NCBI GenBank assembly: GCA_963739975.1
Contig: CAVUCK010000018.1
Coordinates: 62,001-126,000, forward strand
From: JALZMG01 sp963739975
GTDB lineage: Bacteria > Actinomycetota > Acidimicrobiia > Acidimicrobiales > Ilumatobacteraceae
Length of the DNA stretch: 64,000 bases
Reading direction: 5' to 3'
Shown here: in pieces, positions 34,756 through 43,446 of the stretch
Layout: the number at the start of each line of letters is the position of its first letter
Position numbering within the stretch: position 1 is the first letter of the stretch
Program-made: the position numbers and the translations under genes
The notes under the pieces: model-generated
What the model was told of the DNA's origin: nothing
Seen by the model: only the letters and a program-made list of their open reading frames with translations
Database searches by the model: none

Positions 34756-35934
34756 GTGGCGACGCGCGAGGTCTTGACGCCGAAACTGCGCGGGTTCGGG
34801 ACGACGATCTTCGCCGAGATGTCGGCACTGGCCGTGGCCACCGGCTCGATCAACCTCGGCCAGGGGTTCCCCGACACCGACGGGCCGGCGGAGGTGCTCG
34901 ACGCAGCTGTGCAGGCCATCCGTGACGGCGTCAACCAGTATCCGCCCGGTCCCGGCATGCCCGTGTTGCGGGAGGCCATCGCCCGCCACCAGCGTCGCTT
35001 CTACGGCCTGGAGCACGACCCGGACACCGAGGTGCTGGTCACCGCCGGTGCCACCGAGGCACTGGCCGGCGCGCTGCTCGGGATGCTCGACACCGGCGAC
35101 GAGGTCGTCGTGTTCGAGCCGATGTACGACAGCTACCAGGCGTGCATCGCCCTCGCCGGTGCTCGGGCGGTCCCGGTCCCCTTGCGGCCCGGCGCCGACG
35201 GCCGGTACGGGTTCGACGCCGCCGAGTTGGCCGCCGCCGTCAGCACGCGCACGCGGCTGGTCCTCCTCAACTCGCCGCACAACCCGACGGGCAAGGTGTT
35301 CGACGCCGCCGAGCTGGGCGTGATCGCCGACCTGGCCATCGAGCGCGACCTCATCGTCGTGACCGACGAGGTCTACGAGCACCTCGTGTTCCCGGGTGCC
35401 ACGCACATCCCGCTGGCCACGTTGCCTGGCATGGGCCAGCGCACGCTGACGATCTCGTCGGGTGGCAAGACGTTCAACACGACGGGGTGGAAGATCGGGT
35501 GGGCGTGCGGACCTGCGGACCTCGTCGCCGCGACGCGCACGGCCAAGCAGTTCCTGACCTTCGTCAGCGGCGCGCCGTTCCAGCCCGCCATCGCCGCCGG
35601 CCTCGACCTGGGCGACGACTACTTCGACGGCCTGGCCGCCGACCTGACCACGAAGCGCGACCACCTCGTCGCCGCCCTCGAGGCGGCCGGCTTCGAGACG
35701 TTCCGGCCGGAAGCCACGTACTTCACGACCGTCGACATCCGACCGATCGACCCGTCCGGCGACGGCATGGCCTTCTGCCGAGCGCTGCCCGACCGGTGCG
35801 GCGTCGTGGCCGTCCCGAACCAGGTCTTCTACGCCAACGAGGAGCTGGGCCGGCACCTCGTCCGCTTCGCCTGTTGCAAGCGCCTCGACGTGCTCGACGA
35901 GGCGGCCCGCCGGCTGAAAGGCTTGGCAGCATGA
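34756..35934 (+). CDS. Class I/II PLP aminotransferase (YbdL/DapC/KAT-like), 392 aa
   Basis: Fold-type I aminotransferase: INLGQGFPDTDGPAEVL, NQYPPGPGMPVLREAI, VTAGATEALAGALL, LLNSPHNPTGKVF, VVTDEVYEHLVF, and the PLP lysine in SSGGKTFNTTGWKIGW. Best matches the methionine/glutamine (YbdL, kynurenine aminotransferase) or N-succinyl-DAP aminotransferase group. The omega-amidase gene downstream, joined through a micro-ORF, favours a glutamine-transaminase/omega-amidase pathway for keto-acid recycling such as methionine salvage. GTG at 34756 is preferred on promoter spacing; ATG at 34747 adds three residues. Confidence 0.88.
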   Translation: MATREVLTPKLRGFGTTIFAEMSALAVATGSINLGQGFPDTDGPAEVLDAAVQAIRDGVNQYPPGPGMPVLREAIARHQRRFYGLEHDPDTEVLVTAGATEALAGALLGMLDTGDEVVVFEPMYDSYQACIALAGARAVPVPLRPGADGRYGFDAAELAAAVSTRTRLVLLNSPHNPTGKVFDAAELGVIADLAIERDLIVVTDEVYEHLVFPGATHIPLATLPGMGQRTLTISSGGKTFNTTGWKIGWACGPADLVAATRTAKQFLTFVSGAPFQPAIAAGLDLGDDYFDGLAADLTTKRDHLVAALEAAGFETFRPEATYFTTVDIRPIDPSGDGMAFCRALPDRCGVVAVPNQVFYANEELGRHLVRFACCKRLDVLDEAARRLKGLAA

Positions 35935-36040
35935 GCGAGCGAGTCTTCGAGCGAGCGAGTCATCGTCACGGTCTTTTCGCTCATGGCCGAGCACCTGCTG
36001 CGCTCCGGATCGGCGTCATCGGCCACTGCAAGGTTCTCAC

Positions 36041-36044
<4 letters not shown>
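35931..36044 (+). CDS. Family A interspersed micro-ORF, copy 1 (37 aa)
   Basis: Exactly 114 nt. ATG overlaps the aminotransferase stop (ATGA) and TGA overlaps the omega-amidase ATG (ATGA). Peptide starts MSERVFERASHRHGLFAHGR and ends GHCKVLT. 100 of 114 bases match copy 2, but only 27 of 37 residues, so nucleotides are better conserved than the peptide. GGCCGA/TCGGCC arms can form a hairpin just before the downstream start. Confidence 0.68.
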
Positions 36045-36820
<776 letters not shown>

Positions 36821-36857
36821 CGCGCAACCGGCCCGGATTGGCGGCCGGGTCCAGGGG

Positions 36858-36863
36858 TAGCTT
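36858..36863 (+). promoter_or_regulatory. Leaderless-type -10 (TAGCTT), ABC ATPase
   Basis: TAGCTT, 7 nt before the ATG at 36871. Confidence 0.42.
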
Positions 36864-36870
36864 CATCCCG

Positions 36871-37800
36871 ATGTCGGTCGCCTCCTTGGTCTCGGCGCGC
36901 GGCCTCGTCAAGCGCTTCGGCGAGTTCACGGCCGTCGACGGGATCGACGTCGACGTGCACCCCGGCGAGGCCTTCGGCTTCCTCGGACCGAACGGCGCCG
37001 GCAAGTCGTCGACCATGCGGATGATCGGGTGCACCTCACCGAGCACTGCTGGCGACCTGCGCGTGCTCGGCATGGACCCGAAGACCGACGGGCGCCGGAT
37101 CCGGGCTCGCCTCGGTGTGGTGCCGCAGTCCGATCAGCTGGACAACGAGCTGACCGTCGAGGAGAACCTCGTCATCTACGGCCGGTACTTCGACATCCCG
37201 CGCGCCGAGTGCCGGCGCCGGGCGGCCGAGCTGCTGGAGTTCGTCCAGCTGACGGAGCGGGCGCGCAGCAAGGTCGAGCCGCTGTCGGGCGGTATGAAGC
37301 GGCGGCTGACGATCGCTCGTTCGCTGATCAACGAGCCCGACCTGCTGCTGCTCGACGAGCCGACAACCGGGCTCGACCCGCAGGCCCGCCACGTGCTGTG
37401 GGACCGGCTGTACCGACTGAAGCAGCAGGGCGTCACCCTGGTCCTGACGACGCACTACATGGACGAGGCGGAGCAGCTGTGCGACCGGCTGGTCGTGATG
37501 GACAAGGGGCGCATCGTCGCCGAGGGGTCGCCGCGCCAGCTGATCGAGGAGCACTCGACGCGTGAGGTGCTCGAGCTGCGCTTCCGGGCCGGCACGAACG
37601 AGGAGTCGGCGCCCCAAGTCGACGGGATCGGCGAGCGGATCGAGGCGTTGCCCGACCGCATCCTCGTGTACGCCCACGACGGCGAGAAGGCGTTGGTCAT
37701 GGCCCACGATCGTGGCGTGGTGCCCGAGAGCGCGCTGGTGCGGCGCAGCAGCTTGGAGGACGTGTTCCTCCGTCTGACCGGCCGCACCCTGGTCGATTAG
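36871..37800 (+). CDS. ABC transporter ATP-binding protein, DrrA/NodI type, 309 aa
   Basis: Walker A GPNGAGKSS near residue 48, Q-loop VVPQSDQLDNELTVEEN, signature LSGGMKRRLTIARSLINEP, Walker B LLLLDEPTTGLDP, H-loop TTHYMDEAEQLCDRLVVMDKGRI. The GYMKRR-type signature and C-terminal extension fit the ABC-2 exporter subclass (antibiotic, polysaccharide or lipid export). Works with two ABC-2 permeases downstream; the substrate is unknown. Start chosen by the leaderless hexamer; a longer frame to 36838 is less likely. Confidence 0.92.
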   Translation: MSVASLVSARGLVKRFGEFTAVDGIDVDVHPGEAFGFLGPNGAGKSSTMRMIGCTSPSTAGDLRVLGMDPKTDGRRIRARLGVVPQSDQLDNELTVEENLVIYGRYFDIPRAECRRRAAELLEFVQLTERARSKVEPLSGGMKRRLTIARSLINEPDLLLLDEPTTGLDPQARHVLWDRLYRLKQQGVTLVLTTHYMDEAEQLCDRLVVMDKGRIVAEGSPRQLIEEHSTREVLELRFRAGTNEESAPQVDGIGERIEALPDRILVYAHDGEKALVMAHDRGVVPESALVRRSSLEDVFLRLTGRTLVD

Positions 37801-37802
37801 CC

Positions 37803-37856
37803 ATGGCTGACGTCGCGAGCTCATTGCAGCACGAACGCTCGGGAGCTGTCTTGTGA
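37803..37856 (+). CDS. Possible 17-codon linker ORF between ABC genes
   Basis: ATG at 37803, two bases after the ATPase stop; its TGA overlaps the permease GTG (GTGA). Its second half (CGAACGCTCGGGAG...) resembles the stretch at 18188-18217 that ends in CATGAG. It mirrors the family A arrangement in miniature, so it may be a decayed relative or chance. Confidence 0.3.
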   Translation: MADVASSLQHERSGAVL

Positions 37857-38635
37857 GCACGCCGGCGGCGGTGCGGGTCTGGGAGTCCAACCTGGCCGTC
37901 TACAAGCGGGTCTGGAAGTCGAACCTCCTCGGCAGCTTCGTCCAGCCGTTCCTCTACCTCCTCGGCATGGGTGTCGGCGTGGGTGCGCTGGTCGACCGCG
38001 GACCGACGTCGACGGAGGTGCTGGGCGGCGTCGAGTACGTGTCGTTCCTGGCGCCGGCGCTGATCGCAACAACGGCGATGCTCGTCGTCGTCCAGGAGGC
38101 GATGTGGCCGGTGATGGACGGCTTCATGTGGAGCTACGCGTACCGGGCGATGTCGGCAACTCCGCTCGAGCCGGGACAGGTCGCCGCCGGCGTCGCCCTG
38201 TGGCATGCCACCCGCGGGTTGATCGTGACGACCGGCGTGGCCACCGTCCTCGCCCTGTTCCCGCAGACCCGATCGTGGGGGCTGCTCCCGGCCGTCGCGT
38301 TCGGGGTGCTGACCGCCATGGCCTTCGCCCTGCCGATCACCGCGTGGTCGTCGAGCCGCGAGACCGACCAGTCGTTCCCGGCGATCATGCGCTTCGCCGT
38401 CATCCCGATGTTCCTGTTCGCGGGCGCGTTCTACCCCGTCGAGCAGCTCCCCGACTGGCTGCGGCCGGTGGCCTGGGCGACCCCGCTGTTCCACGGTGTC
38501 GAGCTGTGCCGCGGCGCCGTGCTCGGCACGCTCGACGTCGGCGCGGGGATGATCCACCTTGTGGTGCTCGCCGGGTACGCCGGCGTCGGGTTCCTCCTGG
38601 CCCGCCGCTCGTTCGCCAATCGGTTGCACGCATGA
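37853..38635 (+). CDS. ABC-2 type permease, 260 aa
   Basis: Six membrane helices with a short N-terminal amphipathic segment (VWESNLAVYKRVWKSNLLGSF) and the ABC-2 consensus FLFAGAFYPVEQLPDWLRPVAWATPLFHGVEL. Forms the membrane channel with the ATPase at 36871 and probably the second permease at 38742. GTG start overlaps a small upstream stop. The stop overlaps a family A micro-ORF. Confidence 0.88.
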   Translation: MSTPAAVRVWESNLAVYKRVWKSNLLGSFVQPFLYLLGMGVGVGALVDRGPTSTEVLGGVEYVSFLAPALIATTAMLVVVQEAMWPVMDGFMWSYAYRAMSATPLEPGQVAAGVALWHATRGLIVTTGVATVLALFPQTRSWGLLPAVAFGVLTAMAFALPITAWSSSRETDQSFPAIMRFAVIPMFLFAGAFYPVEQLPDWLRPVAWATPLFHGVELCRGAVLGTLDVGAGMIHLVVLAGYAGVGFLLARRSFANRLHA

Positions 38636-38745
38636 GCGAGCGAGTCTTCGAGCGAGCGAACGATCGACACGGTCTTTTCGCCCATGGCCGAGCACGTGCT
38701 TCGCTCCGGACCAGCGTCACCGGCCAGTGCAAGGTCCTTGCATGA
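38632..38745 (+). CDS. Family A interspersed micro-ORF, copy 2 (37 aa)
   Basis: Exactly 114 nt between two permease genes of the same ABC system; ATGA overlaps on both sides. Peptide starts MSERVFERANDRHGLFAHGR and ends GQCKVLA. That it sits inside an otherwise tight ABC operon, and elsewhere between different genes, argues it is an inserted element and not part of the transporter. Confidence 0.68.
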   Translation: MSERVFERANDRHGLFAHGRARASLRTSVTGQCKVLA

Positions 38746-39566
38746 GCGCGGCCACGGCGCTGGTCGGCACGCGGTCGGGGATGCGCATCCTGCCGCCGGA
38801 GCTGGTCGCTGCGCGGCGGCCGCAGCGGATGTTCGAGCGCAGCCTGATGACGACCAGGCGCACGTGGATCATCGTCTTCAGCGGGTTCTTCGAGCCGCTC
38901 TTCTACCTGCTGTCGATCCGCATCGGGTTCAGCGAGCTCGTTGGTGACGTCGAGGACGGCGGCCGGTCGATCCCGTACGCCGAGTTCGTGGCGCCGGCGC
39001 TGATGGCGGCGTCGGCGATGAACGGGGCCGTCTACGACTCGACGATGAACCTGTACTTCAAGCTGCGTCACGCCAAGACGTACGACACGATCCTGGCCAC
39101 ACCGATGACGCCGGCCGACGTGGCGCTGGGCGAGATCGGCTGGGCAGTGGTGCGCGGGTTCGTGTACTCGATCGCCTTCCTCGTCACGATGTGGGCGCTC
39201 GGCATGGTCGGCTCGCCGTGGGCCGTGCTGGCGCTGCCGGCGTGCATCCTGATCGGGTTCGCCTTCGCTTCGGTGGGGATGGCGCTGACCACGTACATGC
39301 GGTCGTGGGCCGACTTCGAGTACGTGTCAGCGGTGACGCTGCCGCTGTTCTTGTTCTCGGCGACGTTCTACCCGTTGGCCAGCTACGGCGACTGGGGGTG
39401 GGTCGTCCAGCTCAGCCCGCTGTACCACGGTGTGGCGCTGGTGCGGGGGGCCAACCTCGGCCAGTTCGAGTGGTCGATGTTCGGCCACGTGGCCGTCCTG
39501 CTGGCGATGACGTTCGTCGGCCTCACGGTCGCCGCCCGCCGCGTCGAGTCCCTCCTCCTCAAGTAA
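38742..39566 (+). CDS. ABC-2 type permease, 274 aa
   Basis: N-terminal basic segment (PELVAARRPQRMFERSLMTTRRTW), then six membrane helices with EPLFYLLSIRIGFSELV and the ABC-2 region LPLFLFSATFYPLASYGDWGWVVQLSPLYHGVALVRG. Most likely a heterodimer partner of the 260 aa permease. ATG overlaps the micro-ORF TGA. A long inverted repeat follows the stop. Confidence 0.88.
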   Translation: MSAATALVGTRSGMRILPPELVAARRPQRMFERSLMTTRRTWIIVFSGFFEPLFYLLSIRIGFSELVGDVEDGGRSIPYAEFVAPALMAASAMNGAVYDSTMNLYFKLRHAKTYDTILATPMTPADVALGEIGWAVVRGFVYSIAFLVTMWALGMVGSPWAVLALPACILIGFAFASVGMALTTYMRSWADFEYVSAVTLPLFLFSATFYPLASYGDWGWVVQLSPLYHGVALVRGANLGQFEWSMFGHVAVLLAMTFVGLTVAARRVESLLLK

Positions 39567-39568
39567 CC

Positions 39569-39652
39569 CCATCCGAGGGTTTGCTGCACCCGAGGGTTTG
39601 GCGCACCCCGTCCGGTACGCAAACCCTCGGGTGCGCCGAAACCCTCGGATGG
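39569..39652. terminator. Long imperfect inverted repeat after the ABC operon
   Basis: Left arm 39569-39601 (CCATCCGAGGGTTTG...CACCCGAGGGTTTG) pairs with right arm 39619-39652 (GCAAACCCTCGGGTG...AAACCCTCGGATGG), about 33 bp per arm with a small internal mismatch. Each arm itself has two GAGGGTTTG units. There is no clear T-run, so it may act as a hairpin terminator or mRNA stabiliser, or be a mobile palindrome. Confidence 0.6.
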
Positions 39653-39663
39653 TGGGGCGGCCG

Positions 39664-39669
39664 TAGCCT
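39664..39669 (+). promoter_or_regulatory. Leaderless-type -10 (TAGCCT), msrA
   Basis: TAGCCT, 7 nt before the ATG at 39677. Confidence 0.45.
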
Positions 39670-39676
39670 GGGACGC

Positions 39677-40312
39677 ATGCTGTTCCGCACCAAGACGCAG
39701 ATGGTGTCGGAGGCCGATGCGCTCCCCGGTCGCACCGACCAGACGATGCCGATCCCCGAGCGCCACACCGTGCTCGACCACCCGCTGCAGGGTCCGTGGC
39801 CGGACGGAATCCGCACGGCGGTGTTCGGGCTCGGCTGCTTCTGGGGCGCCGAGAAGCTGTTCTGGCAGCTGCCCGGGGTGTACAGCACGGCCGCCGGCTA
39901 TGCCGGCGGCTACACCCCCAACCCGACCTACGAAGAGGTCTGCTCCGGGCGCACCGGCCACACCGAGGCCGTGCTCGTCGCCTACGACCCGGCCGTGATC
40001 AGCTACGAGCAGCTGCTGAAGGCGTTCTGGGAGGACCACGACCCGAGCCAGGGGATGGGCCAGGGCAACGACGTCGGCACGCAGTACCGCAGCGCCATCT
40101 ACTACGCCGATGACGAGCAGCGGGCCGCCGCCGAAACGACCCGCGACACCTACGGCAAGGCCCTGGCCGATGCGGGCTACGGGGAGATCACCACGGAGAT
40201 CGCCCCGCTCGGCGACTTCTTCTACGCCGAGACGTACCACCAGCAGTACCTCGACAAGAACCCCGGCGGCTACTGCCCGCTCCACGCCACCGGCGTCTCC
40301 TGCCGAGTGTGA
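39677..40312 (+). CDS. msrA: Peptide methionine-S-sulfoxide reductase, 211 aa
   Basis: Catalytic Cys in AVFGLGCFWGAEKLFWQLPGV near residue 55, then YAGGYTPNPTYEEVCSGRTGHTEAV, and the resolving-Cys region NPGGYCPLHATGVSCRV at the C-terminus. Repairs oxidised methionine using thioredoxin. The N-terminal 50 residues before the motif are the usual bacterial extension. Convergent with the CaiB gene; a family C palindrome fills the 42 bp gap. Confidence 0.95.
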   Translation: MLFRTKTQMVSEADALPGRTDQTMPIPERHTVLDHPLQGPWPDGIRTAVFGLGCFWGAEKLFWQLPGVYSTAAGYAGGYTPNPTYEEVCSGRTGHTEAVLVAYDPAVISYEQLLKAFWEDHDPSQGMGQGNDVGTQYRSAIYYADDEQRAAAETTRDTYGKALADAGYGEITTEIAPLGDFFYAETYHQQYLDKNPGGYCPLHATGVSCRV

Positions 40313-40318
40313 TCACGG

Positions 40319-40366
40319 TTCTGGCCGTCGCAATCGACCGTTGTGAGTCGGTCGCTACGGCCAGGA
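40319..40366 (+). repeat. 48 bp palindromic repeat, family C copy 2
   Basis: TTCTGGCCGTCGCAATCG...TACGGCCAGGA, same length as copies 1 and 3. It lies 7 bases after msrA and overlaps the last codons of the convergent CaiB gene, supplying its ...SWP and TAG stop. Confidence 0.88.
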
Positions 40367-41488
40367 CGGGGTGGGCCAGGCGTCGGCCGCCCGGATGTCG
40401 TCGCCGTCCTCGTCGAGTCGGCGACCGGGGCCGCGCAGGACGCCGGGGGTGGCGCTGAGGCGGGCGATCAGCCCCTGCATCGGCACGCCACCGACGTCGA
40501 CGATCGCCTCCCGCGCCGCATAGTGCGGGTCGGCGGCGATGTCGGCCATGTCCATCACCGGGCCGGCCGCGGCGTGCGCCTCGCTGAACGCCTGCAGCAC
40601 CTCGGCGCCAGTGCGCGGTGCGCACCACGCCGCCATCCGCGCCTCGATCTCGTCGCGATGCGCGGTACGACCCGCGAACGTGCGGAACCGCTCGTCGTCG
40701 CCGAGGCCCAGCAGCTGCATCACCCGTCCGGCGACCGAGTCACTGCTCGTGGACACGGCGATCCACCGCCCGTCCCGACAGCGGTACGTCCCGCGGGGCA
40801 CCGTGTACGGCAGCCCTGACCCAAGCCGCGGCTGCTGCTCCTCGTGCAGTGCGTACACCGACGCCAGCGGTCCCATCAGCTGGAACATCGTCTCCAACAG
40901 GTTGACGTCGACCACCTGCCCCTGGCCGCTGTGCAGGGCGACCATCGTGGCGAACGCCGCGGCCAGGGCGGTCACCTCGTCCGTCAGGGCGATCGGGGGC
41001 AGCAGCGGCTGCCCGTCCGGCTCACCGTTGATCGCCGCGAACCCAGACATCGCCTCGGCGATCGTGGCGAACCCCGGCCGTGCGGCGTACGGCCCGTCCT
41101 GGCCGAAGCCGGTCACCCGCGTGATCACGAGTCGCGAGTTGCGACCGTGCAGGACGTCGGGGCCGAGCCCGAGCCGCTCCAGGGCGCCGGGCCGGAAGTT
41201 CTCCACGACCACGTGCGCCTCGTCGAGCAGCCGCAGCACCATCGCCCGGTCATCGTCGTCCTTCAGGTCGGCGACGACGGTTCGCTTGCCGCGGTTGGCC
41301 AGCTTCCACCACAGCCCCTCGCCGTCACGCTGATCCCGCCACGCCATGTTGCGCAACGTGTCGCCGCCCGGCCGCTCGACCTTGATCACGTCGGCGCCGA
41401 AGTCGGCGAGGTAGCGGGCGCAGTTCGGACCGGCCAGCACCGTCGACAGGTCGACGACCCGAACGTCGGCGAGCGGTCCGGCGCTCAC
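40355..41488 (-). CDS. CaiB/BaiF-family CoA-transferase, 377 aa
   Basis: Type III CoA-transferase: VRVVDLSTVLAGPNCARYLADFGADVIKVERPGGDTLRNMA, GKRTVVADLKDDD, VVVENFRPGALERLGLGPD, VDVNLLETMFQLMG and RWIAVSTSSDSVAGRVMQLLG. Moves CoA between acyl groups via an aspartyl or glutamyl anhydride; the substrate is unknown. GTG start overlaps the ABC exporter's stop (GTGA). Its final residues SWP come from a family C repeat. Confidence 0.9.
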   Translation of the reverse strand: MSAGPLADVRVVDLSTVLAGPNCARYLADFGADVIKVERPGGDTLRNMAWRDQRDGEGLWWKLANRGKRTVVADLKDDDDRAMVLRLLDEAHVVVENFRPGALERLGLGPDVLHGRNSRLVITRVTGFGQDGPYAARPGFATIAEAMSGFAAINGEPDGQPLLPPIALTDEVTALAAAFATMVALHSGQGQVVDVNLLETMFQLMGPLASVYALHEEQQPRLGSGLPYTVPRGTYRCRDGRWIAVSTSSDSVAGRVMQLLGLGDDERFRTFAGRTAHRDEIEARMAAWCAPRTGAEVLQAFSEAHAAAGPVMDMADIAADPHYAAREAIVDVGGVPMQGLIARLSATPGVLRGPGRRLDEDGDDIRAADAWPTPSWP

Positions 41489-43359
41489 GGCACGAACCCG
41501 GCAGCCACCGTCGCCGTCGCTGCGCCGGCCCGCAGCTGGGCGGCGTACGCGCCGTCGCGGGCAACCAGTTCGTCGTGGGTGCCGAACTCCACGATCCGCC
41601 CCGCCTCCAGGACGGCGATCCGGTCGGCGCCACGGATGGTCGACAGGCGGTGGGCGATGACGAGCGCGGTGCGCCCGGCCAGCGCCGTCTCCAGCGCCGC
41701 TTGGACGTGCAGCTCGCTGTCGTTGTCGAGGTGGCTCGTCGCCTCGTCGAGGATCATCACCGCCGGGTCCTTGAGCAGCAGCCGAGCGATGGCGACGCGC
41801 TGCTTCTCGCCGCCCGACAGGCGGTAGCCCCGGTCACCGACCACCGTGTCGAAGCCGTCGGGCAGCGCCGTGATCGTGTCGAGGATGCGCGCCGCCCGGC
41901 ACGCCGCGACCAGGTCGTCGACGGTTGCGTCTGGCTTGGCGTAGCGAAGGTTGTCGCCGATCGTCTCGTGGAACAGGTGGGGATCCTGGGCGACGACGCC
42001 GATCGCGCCCCGCAGGGAGTCCAGCGTCAGGTCGCGCACGTCGTGGCCGTCGACGCGCACGGCGCCGGCGGACACGTCGTAGAGCCTCGGGACGAGCGAA
42101 ACGAGCGTGGACTTGCCGGCGCCCGACGTGCCGACCAGCGCCACCGTCTCGCCGGGTGCCACGTCGAGCGACACGCCGTGCAGCACGTCGACGTCCGGGT
42201 CGTTGATCGGCAGCTGCTGCTCGAGCGACGAGATCGACGTCTGCGCCGCCGGCGGGTACCGGAAGACGACGTCGTCGAACGTCACCCGACCGCGCGGTTC
42301 GACCAGGTCGATGGCCCCCGGCCGTTCGATGATCGGCTCGTTGGCGTCGAGCACCTCGAAGACCCGCTCGAAGCTGACCATCGACGTCATCAGGTCGACC
42401 CGGGCGTTGGTCAGCCCAGTCAGCGGCTGGTACACCCGGGCGACCAGCGCGGCCAGGGCGACGAGCGTGCCCGTCGTCAGCTGGCCCGACACGACGAGAT
42501 GGGCGCCGACGCCGTAGATCGCCGCCGCGCCGATCGCACCGACCAGCCCGAGGGCGACGAAGAAGACCCGCCCGTACATGGCCGCGCTGATGCCGGCGTC
42601 GCGCACCCCGACGGCGTGGCGCTCGAACGCGTCGTCCTCCCGCCGGTGGTCGCCGAACAGCTTGACGAGCATCGCGCCGGCGACGTTGAACCGCTCCGTC
42701 ATCTGCGTGCTCATCGTGGCGTTGTGCTGCATCTGACGGCGGGAGATGTCCTGCAGCCGCCGGCCCACGCGGCGGGCGGGGATGACGAACATCGGCAGCA
42801 CGACGAGCGCCAGCAGCGTCAGCCGCCACTCGAGGGCGAGCATGGCGGCGAGCGTCGTGGCCAGCACAACGACGTTGCTGACGACGCTGCCGAGCGTGCT
42901 GGTGACGGCTGTCTGGGCGCCGACCACGTCGCTGTTCAGCCGGGAGATGAGCGCCCCCGTCGGCGTGCGGGTGAAGAAGGCGATCGGCATCCGCTGGACC
43001 TTGGCGAACAGCGCCCGGCGGAGGTCGTAGATCAAGCCCTCGCCGACCCGCGCGCTGCACCACCGCTGGACGATCTGCAGCCCGGCGTCACCGAGGGCGG
43101 CGGCCACAGCGGCGGCGGCGAGCCACGTGATCATCGCCCGATCGCCGTCGGGGATGGCCGTATCGAGGATCGCCCGCACGACCAGCGGCGGGACGAGGGC
43201 GAGCAGGGCGGCGGCCAGGATCGCCAGCAGGAAGATCGTGATGGTCCCCCGGTACGGCCGGGCGAACGTCCAGATGCGGCGCAGCGTTGCCCTGGTCACG
43301 CGGGCGCCGGCGACCGTGCTGGCGTCCCGTGGCGCCATCGTGTGGGGTCCCATCCGCAT
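41485..43359 (-). CDS. ABCB-type exporter, fused TMD-NBD, 624 aa
   Basis: N-terminal six-helix transmembrane domain (PYRGTITIFLLAILAAALLALVPPLVVRAI onward), then an NBD with Walker A GTSGAGKST near residue 413, signature LSGGEKQRVAIARLLLKDP, Walker B VMILDEATSHLD and H-loop VIAHRLSTI. A half-size multidrug/lipid exporter acting as a homodimer. ATG at 43359 is preferred: TAGCCT lies 8 nt upstream. An in-frame open stretch much farther upstream is the antisense of the S33 gene and is not part of it. Confidence 0.92.
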   Translation of the reverse strand: MRMGPHTMAPRDASTVAGARVTRATLRRIWTFARPYRGTITIFLLAILAAALLALVPPLVVRAILDTAIPDGDRAMITWLAAAAVAAALGDAGLQIVQRWCSARVGEGLIYDLRRALFAKVQRMPIAFFTRTPTGALISRLNSDVVGAQTAVTSTLGSVVSNVVVLATTLAAMLALEWRLTLLALVVLPMFVIPARRVGRRLQDISRRQMQHNATMSTQMTERFNVAGAMLVKLFGDHRREDDAFERHAVGVRDAGISAAMYGRVFFVALGLVGAIGAAAIYGVGAHLVVSGQLTTGTLVALAALVARVYQPLTGLTNARVDLMTSMVSFERVFEVLDANEPIIERPGAIDLVEPRGRVTFDDVVFRYPPAAQTSISSLEQQLPINDPDVDVLHGVSLDVAPGETVALVGTSGAGKSTLVSLVPRLYDVSAGAVRVDGHDVRDLTLDSLRGAIGVVAQDPHLFHETIGDNLRYAKPDATVDDLVAACRAARILDTITALPDGFDTVVGDRGYRLSGGEKQRVAIARLLLKDPAVMILDEATSHLDNDSELHVQAALETALAGRTALVIAHRLSTIRGADRIAVLEAGRIVEFGTHDELVARDGAYAAQLRAGAATATVAAGFVP

Positions 43360-43367
43360 CGAGGGTG

Positions 43368-43373
43368 AGGCTA
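43368..43373 (-). promoter_or_regulatory. Leaderless-type -10 (TAGCCT), ABC exporter
   Basis: TAGCCT on the minus strand, 8 nt before ATG at 43359; divergent from the TACCAT at 43434. Confidence 0.42.
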
Positions 43374-43433
43374 CGGGCGCGCCCGCCGCGCATCGGCGGC
43401 CGGTGGCGACGACGACGCCCGGACGATGGCTCG

Positions 43434-43439
43434 TACCAT
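43434..43439 (+). promoter_or_regulatory. Leaderless-type -10 (TACCAT), S33 peptidase
   Basis: TACCAT, 7 nt before ATG at 43447. Confidence 0.45.
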
Positions 43440-43446
43440 GCCCGGC

